Made by a program: the position numbers and the translations under genes
Notes under the pieces: generated by a model
Told to the model about the DNA's origin: nothing
Seen by the model: the letters and a program-made list of their open reading frames with translations, nothing else
Databases searched by the model: none
In this document: positions 22,302 to 36,600 of the stretch, piece after piece
Layout of the letters: each line of letters starts with the position of its first letter
How positions within the stretch are numbered: position 1 is the stretch's first letter
From: Heterohyrax brucei
Taxonomy: Eukaryota; Chordata; Mammalia; Hyracoidea; Procaviidae
Direction: 5' to 3'
Length of the DNA: 64,000 bases
Assembly: GCA_028571685.1 (NCBI GenBank)
Contig: CM053166.1
Coordinates: forward strand, 61,900,111 to 61,964,110

Positions 22302-25300
22302 TTACAAAGGTTTACACAGAGAATTCCAAGTATAAGTACAAGAAAATAAGAGAGACTTAGAAAACTGGTAAAACGTACATTGTTGATACAGTTGGGAGTA
22401 CTTAGCACAATGAAAACAGCACTTTTGCAGAAAGAAATCTACTTCTCTAAGACCGCGAAACAGTGAAAAGAGAATGTATGAGTTTCTCAAGATTGGTAAC
22501 AGATAGAAACAAGAGAAAGTACACAGTGATTCATCTACCTAGAGAAGTTACAGAGGTTTACACAGAGAATTCCAAGTATAAGTACAAGAAAATAAGAGAG
22601 ACTTAGAAAACTGGTAAAACGTACATTGTTGACAGAGTTGGGAGTACTTAGCACAATGAAAACAGCACTTTCGCAGAAAGAAATCTACTTCTCTAAGACC
22701 GCGAAACAGTTAAAAGAGAATGTATGAGTTTCTCAAGATTGGTAACAGATAGAAACAAGAGAAAGTACACAGTGATTCACCTATCTAGAGAAGTTACAGA
22801 GGTTTACACAGAGAATTCCAAGTATAAGTACAAGAAAATAAGAGAGACTTAGAAAACTGGTAAAACCTACATTGTTGATAGAGTTGGGAGTACTTAGCAC
22901 TGTGAAAACAGCACTTTGGCAGAATGAAATCTACTTGTCTTAGACCGGGAAACAGTGAAAAGAGAATGTATGAGTTTCTCAAGATTGGTAACAGATAGAA
23001 ACAAGAGAAAGTACACAGTGATTCATGTACCTAGAGAAGTTACAGAGGTTTACAAAGAGAATTCCAAGTATAAGTACAAGAAAATAAGAGAGACTTAGAA
23101 AACTGGTAAAATCTACATTGTTGATAGAGTTGGGAGTACTTAGCACTGCGAAAACAGCACTTTCGCAGAAAGAAATCTACTTCTCTAAGACCGCGAAACA
23201 GTGAAAAGAGAATGTATGTGTTTCTCAAGATTGGTAACAGATAGAAACAAGAGAAAGTACACAGTGATTCATCTACCTAGAGAAGTTATAGAGGTTTACA
23301 CAGAGAATTCCAAGTATAAGTACAAGAAAATAAGAGAGACTTAGAAAACTGGTAAAACGTACATTGTTGATAGAGTTGGGAGTACTTAGCACAATGAAAA
23401 CAGCACTTTCGCAGAAAGAAATCTACTTCTCTAAGACCGCGAAACAGTGAAAAGAGAATGTATGAGTTTCTCAAGATTGGTAAAAGATAGAAACAAGAGA
23501 AAGTACACAGTGATTCAACTACCTAGAGAAGTTACAGAGGTTTACACAGAGAATTCCAAGTATAAGTACAAGAAAATAAGAGAGACTTAGAAAACTGGTA
23601 AAACCTACATTGTTGATAGAGTTGGGAGTACTTAGCACAGTGAAAACAGCACTTTGGCAGAATGAAAACTACTTGTCTAAGACCGCGAAACAGTGAAAAG
23701 AGAATCTATGAGTTTCTCAAGATTGGTAACAGATGGAAACCAGAGAAAGTACACAGTGATTCATCTACCTAGAAAAGTTACAGAGGTTTACACAGAGAAT
23801 TCCAAGTATAAGTACAAGAAAATAAGAGAGACTTAGAAAACTGGTAAAACCTACATTGTTGATAGAGTTGGGAGTACGTAGCACTGTGAAAACAGCACAT
23901 TCGAAGAAGGAAAACGACTTGTCTAAGACCCGGAAACAGTGAACAGAGAATGTATGAGTTTCTCAAGATTGGTAACAGATAGAAACAAGAGAAAGTACAC
24001 AGTGATTCACCTATCTAGAGAAGTTACAGAGGTTTACACAGAGAATTCCAAGTATAAGTACAAGAAAATAAGAGAGACTTAGAAAACTGGTAAAACCTAC
24101 ATTGTTGATAGAGTTGGGAGTACTTAGCACTGCGAAAACAGCACTTTCGCAGAAAGAAATCTACTTCTCTAAGACCGCGAAACAGTGAAAAGAGAATGTA
24201 TGAGTTTCTCAAGATTGGTAAAAGATAGAAACAAGAGAAAGTACACAGTGATTCAACTACCTAGAGAAGTTACAGAGGTTTACACAGAGAATTCCAAGTA
24301 TAAGTACAAGAAAATAAGAGAGACTTAGAAAACTGGTAAAACCTACATTGTTGATAGAGTTGGGAGTACTTAGCACTGTGAAAACAGCACTTTGGAAGAA
24401 TGAAATCTACTTGTCTAAGACCGGGAAACAGTGAACAGAGAATGTATGAGTTTCTCAAGATTGGTAACAGATGGAAACAAGAGAAAGTACACAGTGATTT
24501 ATCTACCTAGAGAAGTTACAGAGGTTTACACAGAGAATTCCAAGTATAAGTACAAGAAAATAAGAGAGACTTAGAAAACTGGTAAAACCTACATTGTTGA
24601 TAGAGTTGGGAATACGTAGCACTGTGAAAACAGCACTTTCGGAGAAAGAAAAGTACTTGTCTAAGACCAGGAAACAGTGAACAGAGAATGTATGCGTTTC
24701 TCAAGATTGGTAACAGATAGAAACAAGAGAAAGTACACAGTGATTCATCTACCTAGAGAAGTTACAGAGGTTTACACAGAGAATTCCAAGTATAAGTACA
24801 AGAAAATAAGAGAGACTTAGAAAACTGGTAAAACGTACATTGTTGATAGAGTTGGGAGTACTTAGCACAATGAAAACAGCACTTTCGCAGAAAGAAATCT
24901 ACTTCTCTAAGACCGCGAAACAGTGAAAAGAGAATGTATGAGTTTCTCAAGATTGGTAAAAGATAGAAACAAGAGAAAGTACACAGTGATTCAACTACCT
25001 AGAGAAGTTACAGAGGTTTACACAGAGAATTCCAAGTATAAGTACAAGAAAATAAGAGAGACTTAGAAAACTGGTAAAACCTACATTGTTGATAGAGTTG
25101 GGAGTACTTAGCACAGTGAAAACAGCACTTTGGCAGAATGAAATCTACTTGTCTAAGACCGCGAAACAGTGAAAAGAGAATCTATGAGTTTCTCAAGATT
25201 GGTAACAGATGGAAACCAGAGAAAGTACACAGTGATTCATCTACCTAGAAAAGTTACAGAGGTTTACACAGAGAATTCCAAGTATAAGTACAAGAAAATA

Positions 25301-26237
25301 AGAGAGACTTAGAAAACTGGTAAAACCTACATTGTTGATAGAGTTGGGAGTACGTAGCACTGTGAAAACAGCACATTCGAAGAAGGAAAACGACTTGTCT
25401 AAGACCCGGAAACAGTGAACAGAGAATGTATGAGTTTCTCAAGATTGGTAACAGATAGAAACAAGAGAAAGTACACAGTGATTCACCTATCTAGAGAAGT
25501 TACAGAGGTTTACACAGAGAATTCCAAGTATAAGTACAAGAAAATAAGAGAGACTTAGAAAACTGGTAAAACCTACATTGTTGATAGAGTTGGGAGTACT
25601 TAGCACTGCGAAAACAGCACTTTCGCAGAAAGAAATCTACTTCTCTAAGACCGCGAAACAGTGAAAAGAGAATGTATGAGTTTCTCAAGATTGGTAAAAG
25701 ATAGAAACAAGAGAAAGTACACAGTGATTCAACTACCTAGAGAAGTTACAGAGGTTTACACAGAGAATTCCAAGTATAAGTACAAGAAAATAAGAGAGAC
25801 TTAGAAAACTGGTAAAACCTACATTGTTGATAGAGTTGGGAGTACTTAGCACTGTGAAAACAGCACTTTGGAAGAATGAAATCTACTTGTCTAAGACCGG
25901 GAAACAGTGAACAGAGAATGTATGAATTTCTCAAGATTGGTAACAGATGGAAACAAGAGAAAGTACACAGTGATTTATCTACCTAGAGAAGTTACAGAGG
26001 TTTACACAGAGAATTCCAAGTATAAGTACAAGAAAATAAGAGAGACTTAGAAAACTGGTAAAACCTACATTGTTGATAGAGTTGGGAATACGTAGCACTG
26101 TGAAAACAGCACTTTCGGAGAAAGAAAAGTACTTGTCTAAGACCAGGAAACAGTGAACAGAGAATGTATGCGTTTCTCAAGATTGGTAACAGATAGAAAC
26201 AAGAGAAAGTACACAGTGATTCATCTACCTAGAGAAG
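22302..26237 (+). repeat. 16-monomer higher-order unit, copy 2: A' A B C A G F C D E A G F C D E
   Basis: Second copy of the 3,936-bp unit with the same monomer order and the same private marks at +3,936 (for example CAGTTAAAAG near 22707). The last hexamer differs from copy 1: the C tail has GGTAAAAGAT in place of GGTAACAGAT, D has GGAAGAATG, E has TTTCGGAG, and D carries TATGAATTTC near 25921. From about 24,896 this end is instead the start of the large block repeated 12,300 bp downstream. Confidence 0.93.
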
Positions 26238-29200
26238 TTACAGAGGTTTACACAGAGAATTCCAAGTATAAGTACAAGAAAATAAGAGAGACTTAGAAAA
26301 CTGGTAAAACGTACATTGTTGATAGAGTTGGGAGTACTTAGCACAATGAAAACAGCACTTTCGCAGAAAGAAATCTACTTCTCTAAGACCGCAAAACAGT
26401 GAAAAGAGAATGTATGAGGTTCTCAAGATTGGTAACAGATAGAAACAAGAGAAAGTACACAGTGATTCACCTATCTAGAGAAGTTACAGAGGTTTACACA
26501 GAGAATTCCAAGTATAAGTACAAGAAAATAAGAGAGACTTAGAAAACTGGTAAAACCTACATTGTTGATAGAGTTGGGAGTACTTAGCACTGTGAAAACA
26601 GCACTTTGGCAGAATGAAATCTACTTGTCTTAGACCGGGAAACAGTGAAAAGAGAATGTATGAGTTTCTCAAGATTGGTAACAGATAGAAACAAGAGAAA
26701 GTACACAGTGATTCATGTACCTAGAGAAGTTACAGAGGTTTACAAAGAGAATTCCAAGTATAAGTACAAGAAAATAAGAGAGACTTAGAAAACTGGTAAA
26801 ATCTACATTGTTGATAGAGTTGGGAGTACTTAGCACTGCGAAAACAGCACTTTCGCAGAAAGAAATCTACTTCTCTAAGACCGCGAAACAGTGAAAAGAG
26901 AATGTATGAGTTTCTCAAGATTGGTAAAAGATAGAAACAAGAGAAAGTACACAGTGATTCAACTACCTAGAGAAGTTACAGAGGTTTACACAGAGAATTC
27001 CAAGTATAAGTACAAGAAAATAAGAGAGACTTAGAAAACTGGTAAAACCTACATTGTTGATAGAGTTGGGAGTACTTAGCACTGTGAAAACAGCACTTTG
27101 GCAGAATGAAATCTACTTGTCTAAGACCGGGAAACAGTGAACAGAGAATGTATGAGTTTCTCAAGATTGGTAAGAGATGGAAACAAGAGAAAGTACACAG
27201 TGATTTATCTACCTAGAGAAGTTACAGAGGTTTACACAGAGAATTCCAAGTATAAGTACAAGAAAATAAGAGAGACTTAGAAAACTGGTAAAACCTACAT
27301 TGTTGATAGAGTTGGGAATACGTAGCACTGTGAAAACAGCACTTTCGCAGAAAGAAAAGTACTTGTCTAAGACCAGGAAAGAGTGAACAGAGAATGTATG
27401 CGTTTCTCAAGATTGGTAACAGATAGAAACAAGAGAAAGTACACAGTGATTCATCTACCTAGAGAAGTTACAGAGGTTTACACAGAGAATTCCAAGTATA
27501 AGTACAAGAAAATAAGAGAGACTTAGAAAACTGGTAAAACGTACATTGTTGATACAGTTGGGAGTACTTAGCACAATGAAAACAGCACTTTTGCAGAAAG
27601 AAATCTACTTCTCTAAGACCGCGAAACAGTGAAAAGAGAATGTATGAGTTTCTCAAGATTGGTAAAAGATAGAAAGAAGAGAAAGTACACAGTGATTCAT
27701 CTACCTAGAGAAGTTACAGAGGTTTACACAGAGAATTCCAAGTATAAGTACAAGAAAATAAGAGAGACTTAGAAAACTGGTAAAACCTACATTGTTGATA
27801 GAGTTGGGAGTACTTAGCACTGTGAAAACAGCACTTTGGCAGAATGAAATCTACTTGTCTAAGACCGGGAAACAGTGAACAGAGAATGTATGAGTTTCTC
27901 AAGATTGGTAACAGATGGAAACAACAGAAAGTACACAGTGATTTATCTACCTAGAGAAGTTACAGAGGTTTACACAGAGAATTCCAAGTATAAGTACAAG
28001 AAAATAAGAGAGACTTAGAAAACTGGTAAAACCTACATTGTTGATAGAGTTGGGAATACGTAGCACTGTGAAAACAGCACTTTCGGAGAAAGAAAAGTAC
28101 TTGTCTAAGACCAGGAAACAGTGAACAGAGAATGTATGCGTTTCTCAAGATTGGTAACAGATAGAAACAAGAGAAAGTACACAGTGATTCATCTACCTAG
28201 AGAAGTTACAGAGGTTTACACAGAGAATTCCAAGTATAAGTACAAGAAAATAAGAGAGACTTAGAAAACTGGTAGAACGTACATTGTTGATAGAGTTGGG
28301 AGTACTTAGCACAATGAAAACAGCACTTTCGCAGAAAGAAATCTACTTCTCTAAGACCGCGAAACAGTGAAAAGAGAATGTATGAGTTTCTCAAGATTGG
28401 TAACAGATAGAAACAAGAGAAAGTACACAGTGATTCACCTATCTAGAGAAGTTACAGAGGTTTACACAGAGAATTCCAAGTATAAGTACAAGAAAATAAG
28501 AGAGACTTAGAAAACTGGTAAAACCTACATTGTTGATAGAGTTGGGAGTACTTAGCACTGTGAAAACAGCACTTTGGCAGAATGAAATCTACTTGTCTTA
28601 GACCGGGAAACAGTGAAAAGAGAATGTATGAGTTTCTCAAGATTGGTAACAGATAGAAACAAGAGAAAGTACACAGTGATTCATGTACCTAGAGAAGTTA
28701 CAGAGGTTTACAAAGAGAATTCCAAGTATAAGTAAAAGAAAATAAGAGAGACTTAGAAAACTGGTAAAATCTACATTGTTGATAGAGTTGGGAGTACTTA
28801 GCACTGCGAAAACAGCACTTTCGCAGAAAGAAATCTACTTCTCTAAGACCGCGAAACAGTGAAAAGAGAATGTATGAGTTTCTCAAGATTGGTAAAAGAT
28901 AGAAACAAGAGAAAGTACACAGTGATTCAACTAACTAGAGAAGTTACAGAGGTTTACACAGAGAATTCCAAGTATAAGTACAAGAAAATAAGAGAGACTT
29001 AGAAAACTGGTAAAACCTACATTGTTGATAGAGTTGGGAGTACTTAGCACTGTGAAAACAGCACTTTGGCAGAATGAAATCTACTTGTCTAAGACCGGGA
29101 AACAGTGAACAGAGAATGTATGAGTTTCTCAAGATTGGTAAGAGATGGAAACAAGAGAAAGTACACAGTGATTTATCTACCTAGAGAAGTTACAGAGGTT

Positions 29201-30419
29201 TACACAGAGAATTCCAAGTATAAGTACAAGAAAATAAGAGAGACTTAGAAAACTGGTAAAACCTACATTGTTGATAGAGTTGGGAATACGTAGCACTGTG
29301 AAAACAGCACTTTCGCAGAAAGAAAAGTACTTGTCTAAGACCAGGAAAGAGTGAACAGAGAATGTATGCGTTTCTCAAGATTGGTAACAGATAGAAACAA
29401 GAGAAAGTACACAGTGATTCATCTACCTAGAGAAGTTACAGAGGTTTACACAGAGAATTCCAAGTATAAGTACAAGAAAATAAGAGAGACTTAGAAAACT
29501 GGTAAAACGTACATTGTTGATACAGTTGGGAGTACTTAGCACAATGAAAACAGCACTTTTGCAGAAAGAAATCTACTTCTCTAAGACCGCGAAACAGTGA
29601 AAAGAGAATGTATGAGTTTCTCAAGATTGGTAAAAGATAGAAAGAAGAGAAAGTACACAGTGATTCATCTACCTAGAGAAGTTACAGAGGTTTACACAGA
29701 GAATTCCAAGTATAAGTACAAGAAAATAAGAGAGACTTAGAAAACTGGTAAAACCTACATTGTTGATAGAGTTGGGAGTACTTAGCACTGTGAAAACAGC
29801 ACTTTGGCAGAATGAAATCTACTTGTCTAAGACCGGGAAACAGTGAACAGAGAATTTATGAGTTTCTCAAGATTGGTAACAGATGGAAACAACAGAAAGT
29901 ACACAGTGATTTATCTACCTAGAGAAGTTACAGAGGTTTACACAGAGAATTCCAAGTATAAGTACAAGAAAATAAGAGAGACTTAGAAAACTGGTAAAAC
30001 CTACATTGTTGATAGAGTTGGGAATACGTAGCACTGTGAAAACAGCACTTTCGGAGAAAGAAAAGTACTTGTCTAAGACCAGGAAACAGTGAACAGAGAA
30101 TGTATGCGTTTCTCAAGATTGGTAACAGATAGAAACAAGAGAAAGTACACAGTGATTCATCTACCTAGAGAAGTTACAGAGGTTTACACAGAGAATTCCA
30201 AGTATAAGTACAAGAAAATAAGAGAGACTTAGAAAACTGGTAAAACGTACATTGTTGATAGAGTTGGGAGTACTTAGCACAATGAAAACAGCACTTTCGC
30301 AGAAAGAAATCTACTTCTCTAAGACCGCGAAACAGTGAAAAGAGAATGTATGAGTTTCTCAAGATTGGTAACAGATAGAAACAAGAGAAAGTACACAGTG
30401 ATTCACCTATCTAGAGAAG

Positions 30420-30665
30420 TTACAGAGGTTTACACAGAGAATTCCAAGTATAAGTACAAGAAAATAAGAGAGACTTAGAAAACTGGTAAAACCTACATTG
30501 TTGATAGAGTTGGGAGTACTTAGCACTGTGAAAACAGCACTTTGGCAGAATGAAATCTACTTGTCTTAGACCGGGAAACAGTGAAAAGAGAATGTATGAG
30601 TTTCTCAAGATTGGTAAAAGATAGAAACAAGAGAAAGTACACAGTGATTCAACTAACTAGAGAAG
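30420..30665 (+). repeat. Fusion monomer, B body with C-type tail
   Basis: The body is B (GTCTTAGACC, ACCGGG, GTGAAAAG), but the tail reads GGTAAAAGAT followed by CAACTAACTAG, the C-to-D junction seen at 28890-28940. The next monomer is D, so C is missing and the unit is A-B-D-E. Copies of the same junction start at 42720 and 46902. Confidence 0.86.
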
Positions 30666-31157
30666 TTACAGAGGTTTACACAGAGAATTCCAAGTATAAG
30701 TACAAGAAAATAAGAGAGACTTAGAAAACTGGTAAAACCTACATTGTTGATAGAGTTGGGAGTACTTAGCACTGTGAAAACAGCACTTTGGCAGAATGAA
30801 ATCTACTTGTCTAAGACCGGGAAACAGTGAACAGAGAATGTATGAGTTTCTCAAGATTGGTAACAGATGGAAACAAGAGAAAGTACACAGTGATTTATCT
30901 ACCTAGAGAAGTTACAGAGGCTTACACAGAGAATTCCAAGTATAAGTACAAGAAAATAAGAAAGACTTAGAAAACTGGTAAAACCTACATTGTTGATAGA
31001 GTTGGGAATACGTAGCACTGTGAAAACAGCACTTTCGGAGAAAGAAAAGTACTTGTCTAAGACCAGGAAACAGTGAACAGAGAATGTATGTGTTTCTCAA
31101 GATTGGTAACAGATAGAAACAAGAGAAAGTACACAGTGATTCATCTACCTAGAGAAG

Positions 31158-31403
31158 TTACAGAGGTTTACACAGAGAATTCCAAGTATAAGTAAAAGAA
31201 AATAAGAGAGACTTAGAAAACTGGTAAAACGTACATTGTTGATAGAGTTGGGAGTACTTAGCAGAATGAAAACAGCACTTTCGCAGAAAGAAATCTACTT
31301 CTCTAAGACCGCGAAACAGTGAAAAGAGAATGTATGAGTTTCTCAAGATTGGTAACAGATAGAAACAAGAGAAAGTACACAGTGATTCACCTATCTAGAG
31401 AAG
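31158..31403 (+). repeat. Reference monomer, class A3 variant
   Basis: An A copy with AGTAAAAGAA in place of AGTACAAGAA near monomer position 38 and AGCAGAATG in place of AGCACAATG near 103-111. Seen at 31158, 32388, 43458, 44688, 47640, 48870, 51821 and 53051, always followed by B3. The first of these changes also appears in the C copies at 28698 and 40998. Confidence 0.92.
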
Positions 31404-31649
31404 TTACAGAGGTTTACACAGAGAATTCCAAGTATAAGTACAAGAAAATAAGAGAGACTTAGAAAACTGGTAAAACCTACATTGTTGATAGAGTTGGGAG
31501 TACTTAGCACAGTGAAAACAGCACTTTGGCAGAATGAAATCTACTTGTCTTAGACCGGGAAACAGTGAAAAGAGAATGTATGAGTTTCTCAAGATTGGTA
31601 ACAGATAGAAACAAGAGAAAGTACACAGTGATTCATGTACCTAGAGAAG
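31404..31649 (+). repeat. Reference monomer, class B3 variant
   Basis: A B copy with ACAGTG at positions 106-111, a mark otherwise typical of class G, and the B mark GTCTTAGACC. It always follows A3 and so tracks one expanding lineage. The combination suggests a small exchange between G-type and B-type sequence. Confidence 0.9.
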
Positions 31650-33617
31650 TTACAGAGGTTTACAAAGAGAATTCCAAGTATAAGTACAAGAAAATAAGAG
31701 AGACTTAGAAAACTGGTAAAATCTACATTGTTGATAGAGTTGGGAGTACTTAGCACTGCGAAAACAGCACTTTCGCAGAAAGAAATCTACTTCTCTAAGA
31801 CCGCGAAACAGTGAAAAGAGAATGTATGAGTTTCTCAAGATTGGTAAAAGATAGAAACAAGAGAAAGTACACAGTGATTCAACTACCTAGAGAAGTTACA
31901 GAGGTTTACACAGAGAATTCCAAGTATAAGTACAAGAAAATAAGAGAGACTTAGAAAACTGGTAAAACCTACATTGTTGATAGAGTTGGGAGTACTTAGC
32001 ACTGTGAAAACAGCACTTTGGCAGAATGAAATCTACTTGTCTAAGACCGGGAAACAGTGAACAGAGAATGTATGAGTTTCTCAAGATTGGTAACAGATGG
32101 AAACAAGAGAAAGTACACAGTGATTTATCTACCTAGAGAAGTTACAGAGGTTTACACAGAGAATTCCAAGTATAAGTACAAGAAAATAAGAGAGACTTAG
32201 AAAACTGGTAAAACCTACATTGTTGATAGAGTTGGGAATACGTAGCACTGTGAAAACAGCACTTTCGGAGAAAGAAAAGTACTTGTCTAAGACCAGGAAA
32301 CAGTGAACAGAGAATGTATGTGTTTCTCAAGATTGGTAACAGATAGAAACAAGAGAAAGTACACAGTGATTCATCTACCTAGAGAAGTTACAGAGGTTTA
32401 CACAGAGAATTCCAAGTATAAGTAAAAGAAAATAAGAGAGACTTAGAAAACTGGTAAAACGTACATTGTTGATAGAGTTGGGAGTACTTAGCAGAATGAA
32501 AACAGCACTTTCGCAGAAAGAAATCTACTTCTCTAAGACCGCGAAACAGTGAAAAGAGAATGTATGAGTTTCTCAAGATTGGTAACAGATAGAAACAAGA
32601 GAAAGTACACAGTGATTCACCTATCTAGAGAAGTTACAGAGGTTTACACAGAGAATTCCAAGTATAAGTACAAGAAAATAAGAGAGACTTAGAAAACTGG
32701 TAAAACCTACATTGTTGATAGAGTTGGGAGTACTTAGCACAGTGAAAACAGCACTTTGGCAGAATGAAATCTACTTGTCTTAGACCGGGAAACAGTGAAA
32801 AGAGAATGTATGAGTTTCTCAAGATTGGTAACAGATAGAAACAAGAGAAAGTACACAGTGATTCATGTACCTAGAGAAGTTACAGAGGTTTACAAAGAGA
32901 ATTCCAAGTATAAGTACAAGAAAATAAGAGAGACTTAGAAAACTGGTAAAATCTACATTGTTGATAGAGTTGGGAGTACTTAGCACTGCGAAAACAGCAC
33001 TTTCGCAGAAAGAAATCTACTTCTCTAAGACCGCGAAACAGTGAAAAGAGAATGTATGAGTTTCTCAAGATTGGTAAAAGATAGAAACAAGAGAAAGTAC
33101 ACAGTGATTCAACTACCTAGAGAAGTTACAGAGGTTTACACAGAGAATTCCAAGTATAAGTACAAGAAAATAAGAGAGACTTAGAAAACTGGTAAAACCT
33201 ACATTGTTGATAGAGTTGGGAGTACTTAGCACTGTGAAAACAGCACTTTGGAAGAATGAAATCTACTTGTCTAAGACCGGGAAACAGTGAACAGAGAATG
33301 TATGAGTTTCTCAAGATTGGTAACAGATGGAAACAAGAGAAAGTACACAGTGATTTATCTACCTAGAGAAGTTACAGAGGTTTACACAGAGAATTCCAAG
33401 TATAAGTACAAGAAAATAAGAGAGACTTAGAAAACTGGTAAAACCTACATTGTTGATAGAGTTGGGAATACGTAGCACTGTGAAAACAGCACTTTCGCAG
33501 AAAGAAAAGTACTTGTCTAAGACCAGGAAACAGTGAACAGAGAATGTATGCGTTTCTCAAGATTGGTAACAGATAGAAACAAGAGAAAGTACACAGTGAT
33601 TCATCTACCTAGAGAAG

Positions 33618-36600
33618 TTACAGAGGTTTACACAGAGAATTCCAAGTATAAGTACAAGAAAATAAGAGAGACTTAGAAAACTGGTAAAACGTACATTGTT
33701 GATACAGTTGGGAGTACTTAGCACAATGAAAACAGCACTTTTGCAGAAAGAAATCTACTTCTCTAAGACCGCGAAACAGTGAAAAGAGAATGTATGAGTT
33801 TCTCAAGATTGGGAACAGATAGAAACAAGAGAAAGTACACAGTGATTCATCTACCTAGAGAAGTTACAGAGGTTTACACAGAGAATTCCAAGTATAAGTA
33901 CAAGAAAATAAGAGAGACTTAGAAAACTGGTAAAACCTACATTGTTGATAGAGTTGGGAGTACTTAGCACAATGAAAACAGCACTTTCGCAGAAAGAAAT
34001 CTACTTCTCTAAGACCGCAAAACAGTGAAAAGAGAATGTATGAGGTTCTCAAGATTGGTAACAGATAGAAACAAGAGAAAGTACACAGTGATTCACCTAT
34101 CTAGAGAAGTTACAGAGGTTTACACAGAGAATTCCAAGTATAAGTACAAGAAAATAAGAGAGACTTAGAAAACTGGTAAAACCTACATTGTTGATAGAGT
34201 TGGGAGTACTTAGCACTGTGAAAACAGCACTTTGGCAGAATGAAATCTACTTGTCTTAGACCGGGAAACAGTGAAAAGAGAATGTATGAGTTTCTCAAGA
34301 TTGGTAACAGATAGAAACAAGAGAAAGTACACAGTGATTCATGTACCTAGAGAAGTTACAGAGGTTTACAAAGAGAATTCCAAGTATAAGTACAAGAAAA
34401 TAAGAGAGACTTAGAAAACTGGTAAAATCTACATTGTTGATAGAGTTGGGAGTACTTAGCACTGCGAAAACAGCACTTTCGCAGAAAGAAATCTACTTCT
34501 CTAAGACCGCGAAACAGTGAAAAGAGAATGTATGAGTTTCTCAAGATTGGTAAAAGATAGAAACAAGAGAAAGTACACAGTGATTCAACTACCTAGAGAA
34601 GTTACAGAGGTTTACACAGAGAATTCCAAGTATAAGTACAAGAAAATAAGAGAGACTTAGAAAACTGGTAAAACCTACATTGTTGATAGAGTTGGGAGTA
34701 CTTAGCACTGTGAAAACAGCACTTTGGCAGAATGAAATCTACTTGTCTAAGACCGGGAAACAGTGAACAGAGAATGTATGAGTTTCTCAAGATTGGTAAG
34801 AGATGGAAACAAGAGAAAGTACACAGTGATTTATCTACCTAGAGAAGTTACAGAGGTTTACACAGAGAATTCCAAGTATAAGTACAAGAAAATAAGAGAG
34901 ACTTAGAAAACTGGTAAAACCTACATTGTTGATAGAGTTGGGAATACGTAGCACTGTGAAAACAGCACTTTCGCAGAAAGAAAAGTACTTGTCTAAGACC
35001 AGGAAAGAGTGAACAGAGAATGTATGCGTTTCTCAAGATTGGTAACAGATAGAAACAAGAGAAAGTACACAGTGATTCATCTACCTAGAGAAGTTACAGA
35101 GGTTTACACAGAGAATTCCAAGTATAAGTACAAGAAAATAAGAGAGACTTAGAAAACTGGTAAAACGTACATTGTTGATACAGTTGGGAGTACTTAGCAC
35201 AATGAAAACAGCACTTTTGCAGAAAGAAATCTACTTCTCTAAGACCGCGAAACAGTGAAAAGAGAATGTATGAGTTTCTCAAGATTGGTAAAAGATAGAA
35301 AGAAGAGAAAGTACACAGTGATTCATCTACCTAGAGAAGTTACAGAGGTTTACACAGAGAATTCCAAGTATAAGTACAAGAAAATAAGAGAGACTTAGAA
35401 AACTGGTAAAACCTACATTGTTGATAGAGTTGGGAGTACTTAGCACTGTGAAAACAGCACTTTGGCAGAATGAAATCTACTTGTCTAAGACCGGGAAACA
35501 GTGAACAGAGAATGTATGAGTTTCTCAAGATTGGTAACAGATGGAAACAACAGAAAGTACACAGTGATTTATCTACCTAGAGAAGTTACAGAGGTTTACA
35601 CAGAGAATTCCAAGTATAAGTACAAGAAAATAAGAGAGACTTAGAAAACTGGTAAAACCTACATTGTTGATAGAGTTGGGAATACGTAGCACTGTGAAAT
35701 CAGCACTTTCGGAGAAAGAAAAGTACTTGTCTAAGACCAGGAAACAGTGAACAGAGAATGTATGCGTTTCTCAAGATTGGTAACAGATAGAAACAAGAGA
35801 AAGTACACAGTGATTCATCTACCTAGAGAAGTTACAGAGGTTTACACAGAGAATTCCAAGTATAAGTACAAGAAAATAAGAGAGACTTAGAAAACTGGTA
35901 AAACGTACATTGTTGATAGAGTTGGGAGTACTTAGCACAATGAAAACAGCACTTTCGCAGAAAGAAATCTACTTCTCTAAGACCGCGAAACAGTGAAAAG
36001 AGAATGTATGAGTTTCTCAAGATTGGTAACAGATAGAAACAAGAGAAAGTACACAGTGATTCACCTATCTAGAGAAGTTACAGAGGTTTACACAGAGAAT
36101 TCCAAGTATAAGTACAAGAAAATAAGAGAGACTTAGAAAACTGGTAAAACCTACATTGTTGATAGAGTTGGGAGTACTTAGCACTGTGAAAACAGCACTT
36201 TGGCAGAATGAAATCTACTTGTCTTAGACCGGGAAACAGTGAAAAGAGAATGTATGAGTTTCTCAAGATTGGTAACAGATAGAAACAAGAGAAAGTACAC
36301 AGTGATTCATGTACCTAGAGAAGTTACAGAGGTTTACAAAGAGAATTCCAAGTATAAGTACAAGAAAATAAGAGAGACTTAGAAAACTGGTAAAATCTAC
36401 ATTGTTGATAGAGTTGGGAGTACTTAGCACTGCGAAAACAGCACTTTCGCAGAAAGAAATCTACTTCTCTAAGACCGCGAAACAGTGAAAAGAGAATGTA
36501 TGAGTTTCTCAAGATTGGTAAAAGATAGAAACAAGAGAAAGTACACAGTGATTCAACTAACTAGAGAAGTTACAGAGGTTTACACAGAGAATTCCAAGTA

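Larger units (their letters stand above)
26238..33617 (+). repeat. 30-monomer block, copy 1: ABCDE A'DE ABCDE A'DE ABDE A3B3CDE A3B3CDE
   Basis: Exactly 7,380 bp (30 x 246), made of full pentamers alternating with the shortened forms A'-D-E and A-B-D-E. It contains the first A3 and B3 copies, which occur only from here rightward. No F, G or H is present. The whole block recurs at 38538-45917 in the same order. Private marks shared by both copies include GCAAAACAG near 26391, AACAACAG near 27921, GGAAAGAGTG near 27375, CTAACTAG in some C-D junctions and GAGGCTTACA near 30918. Confidence 0.94.
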
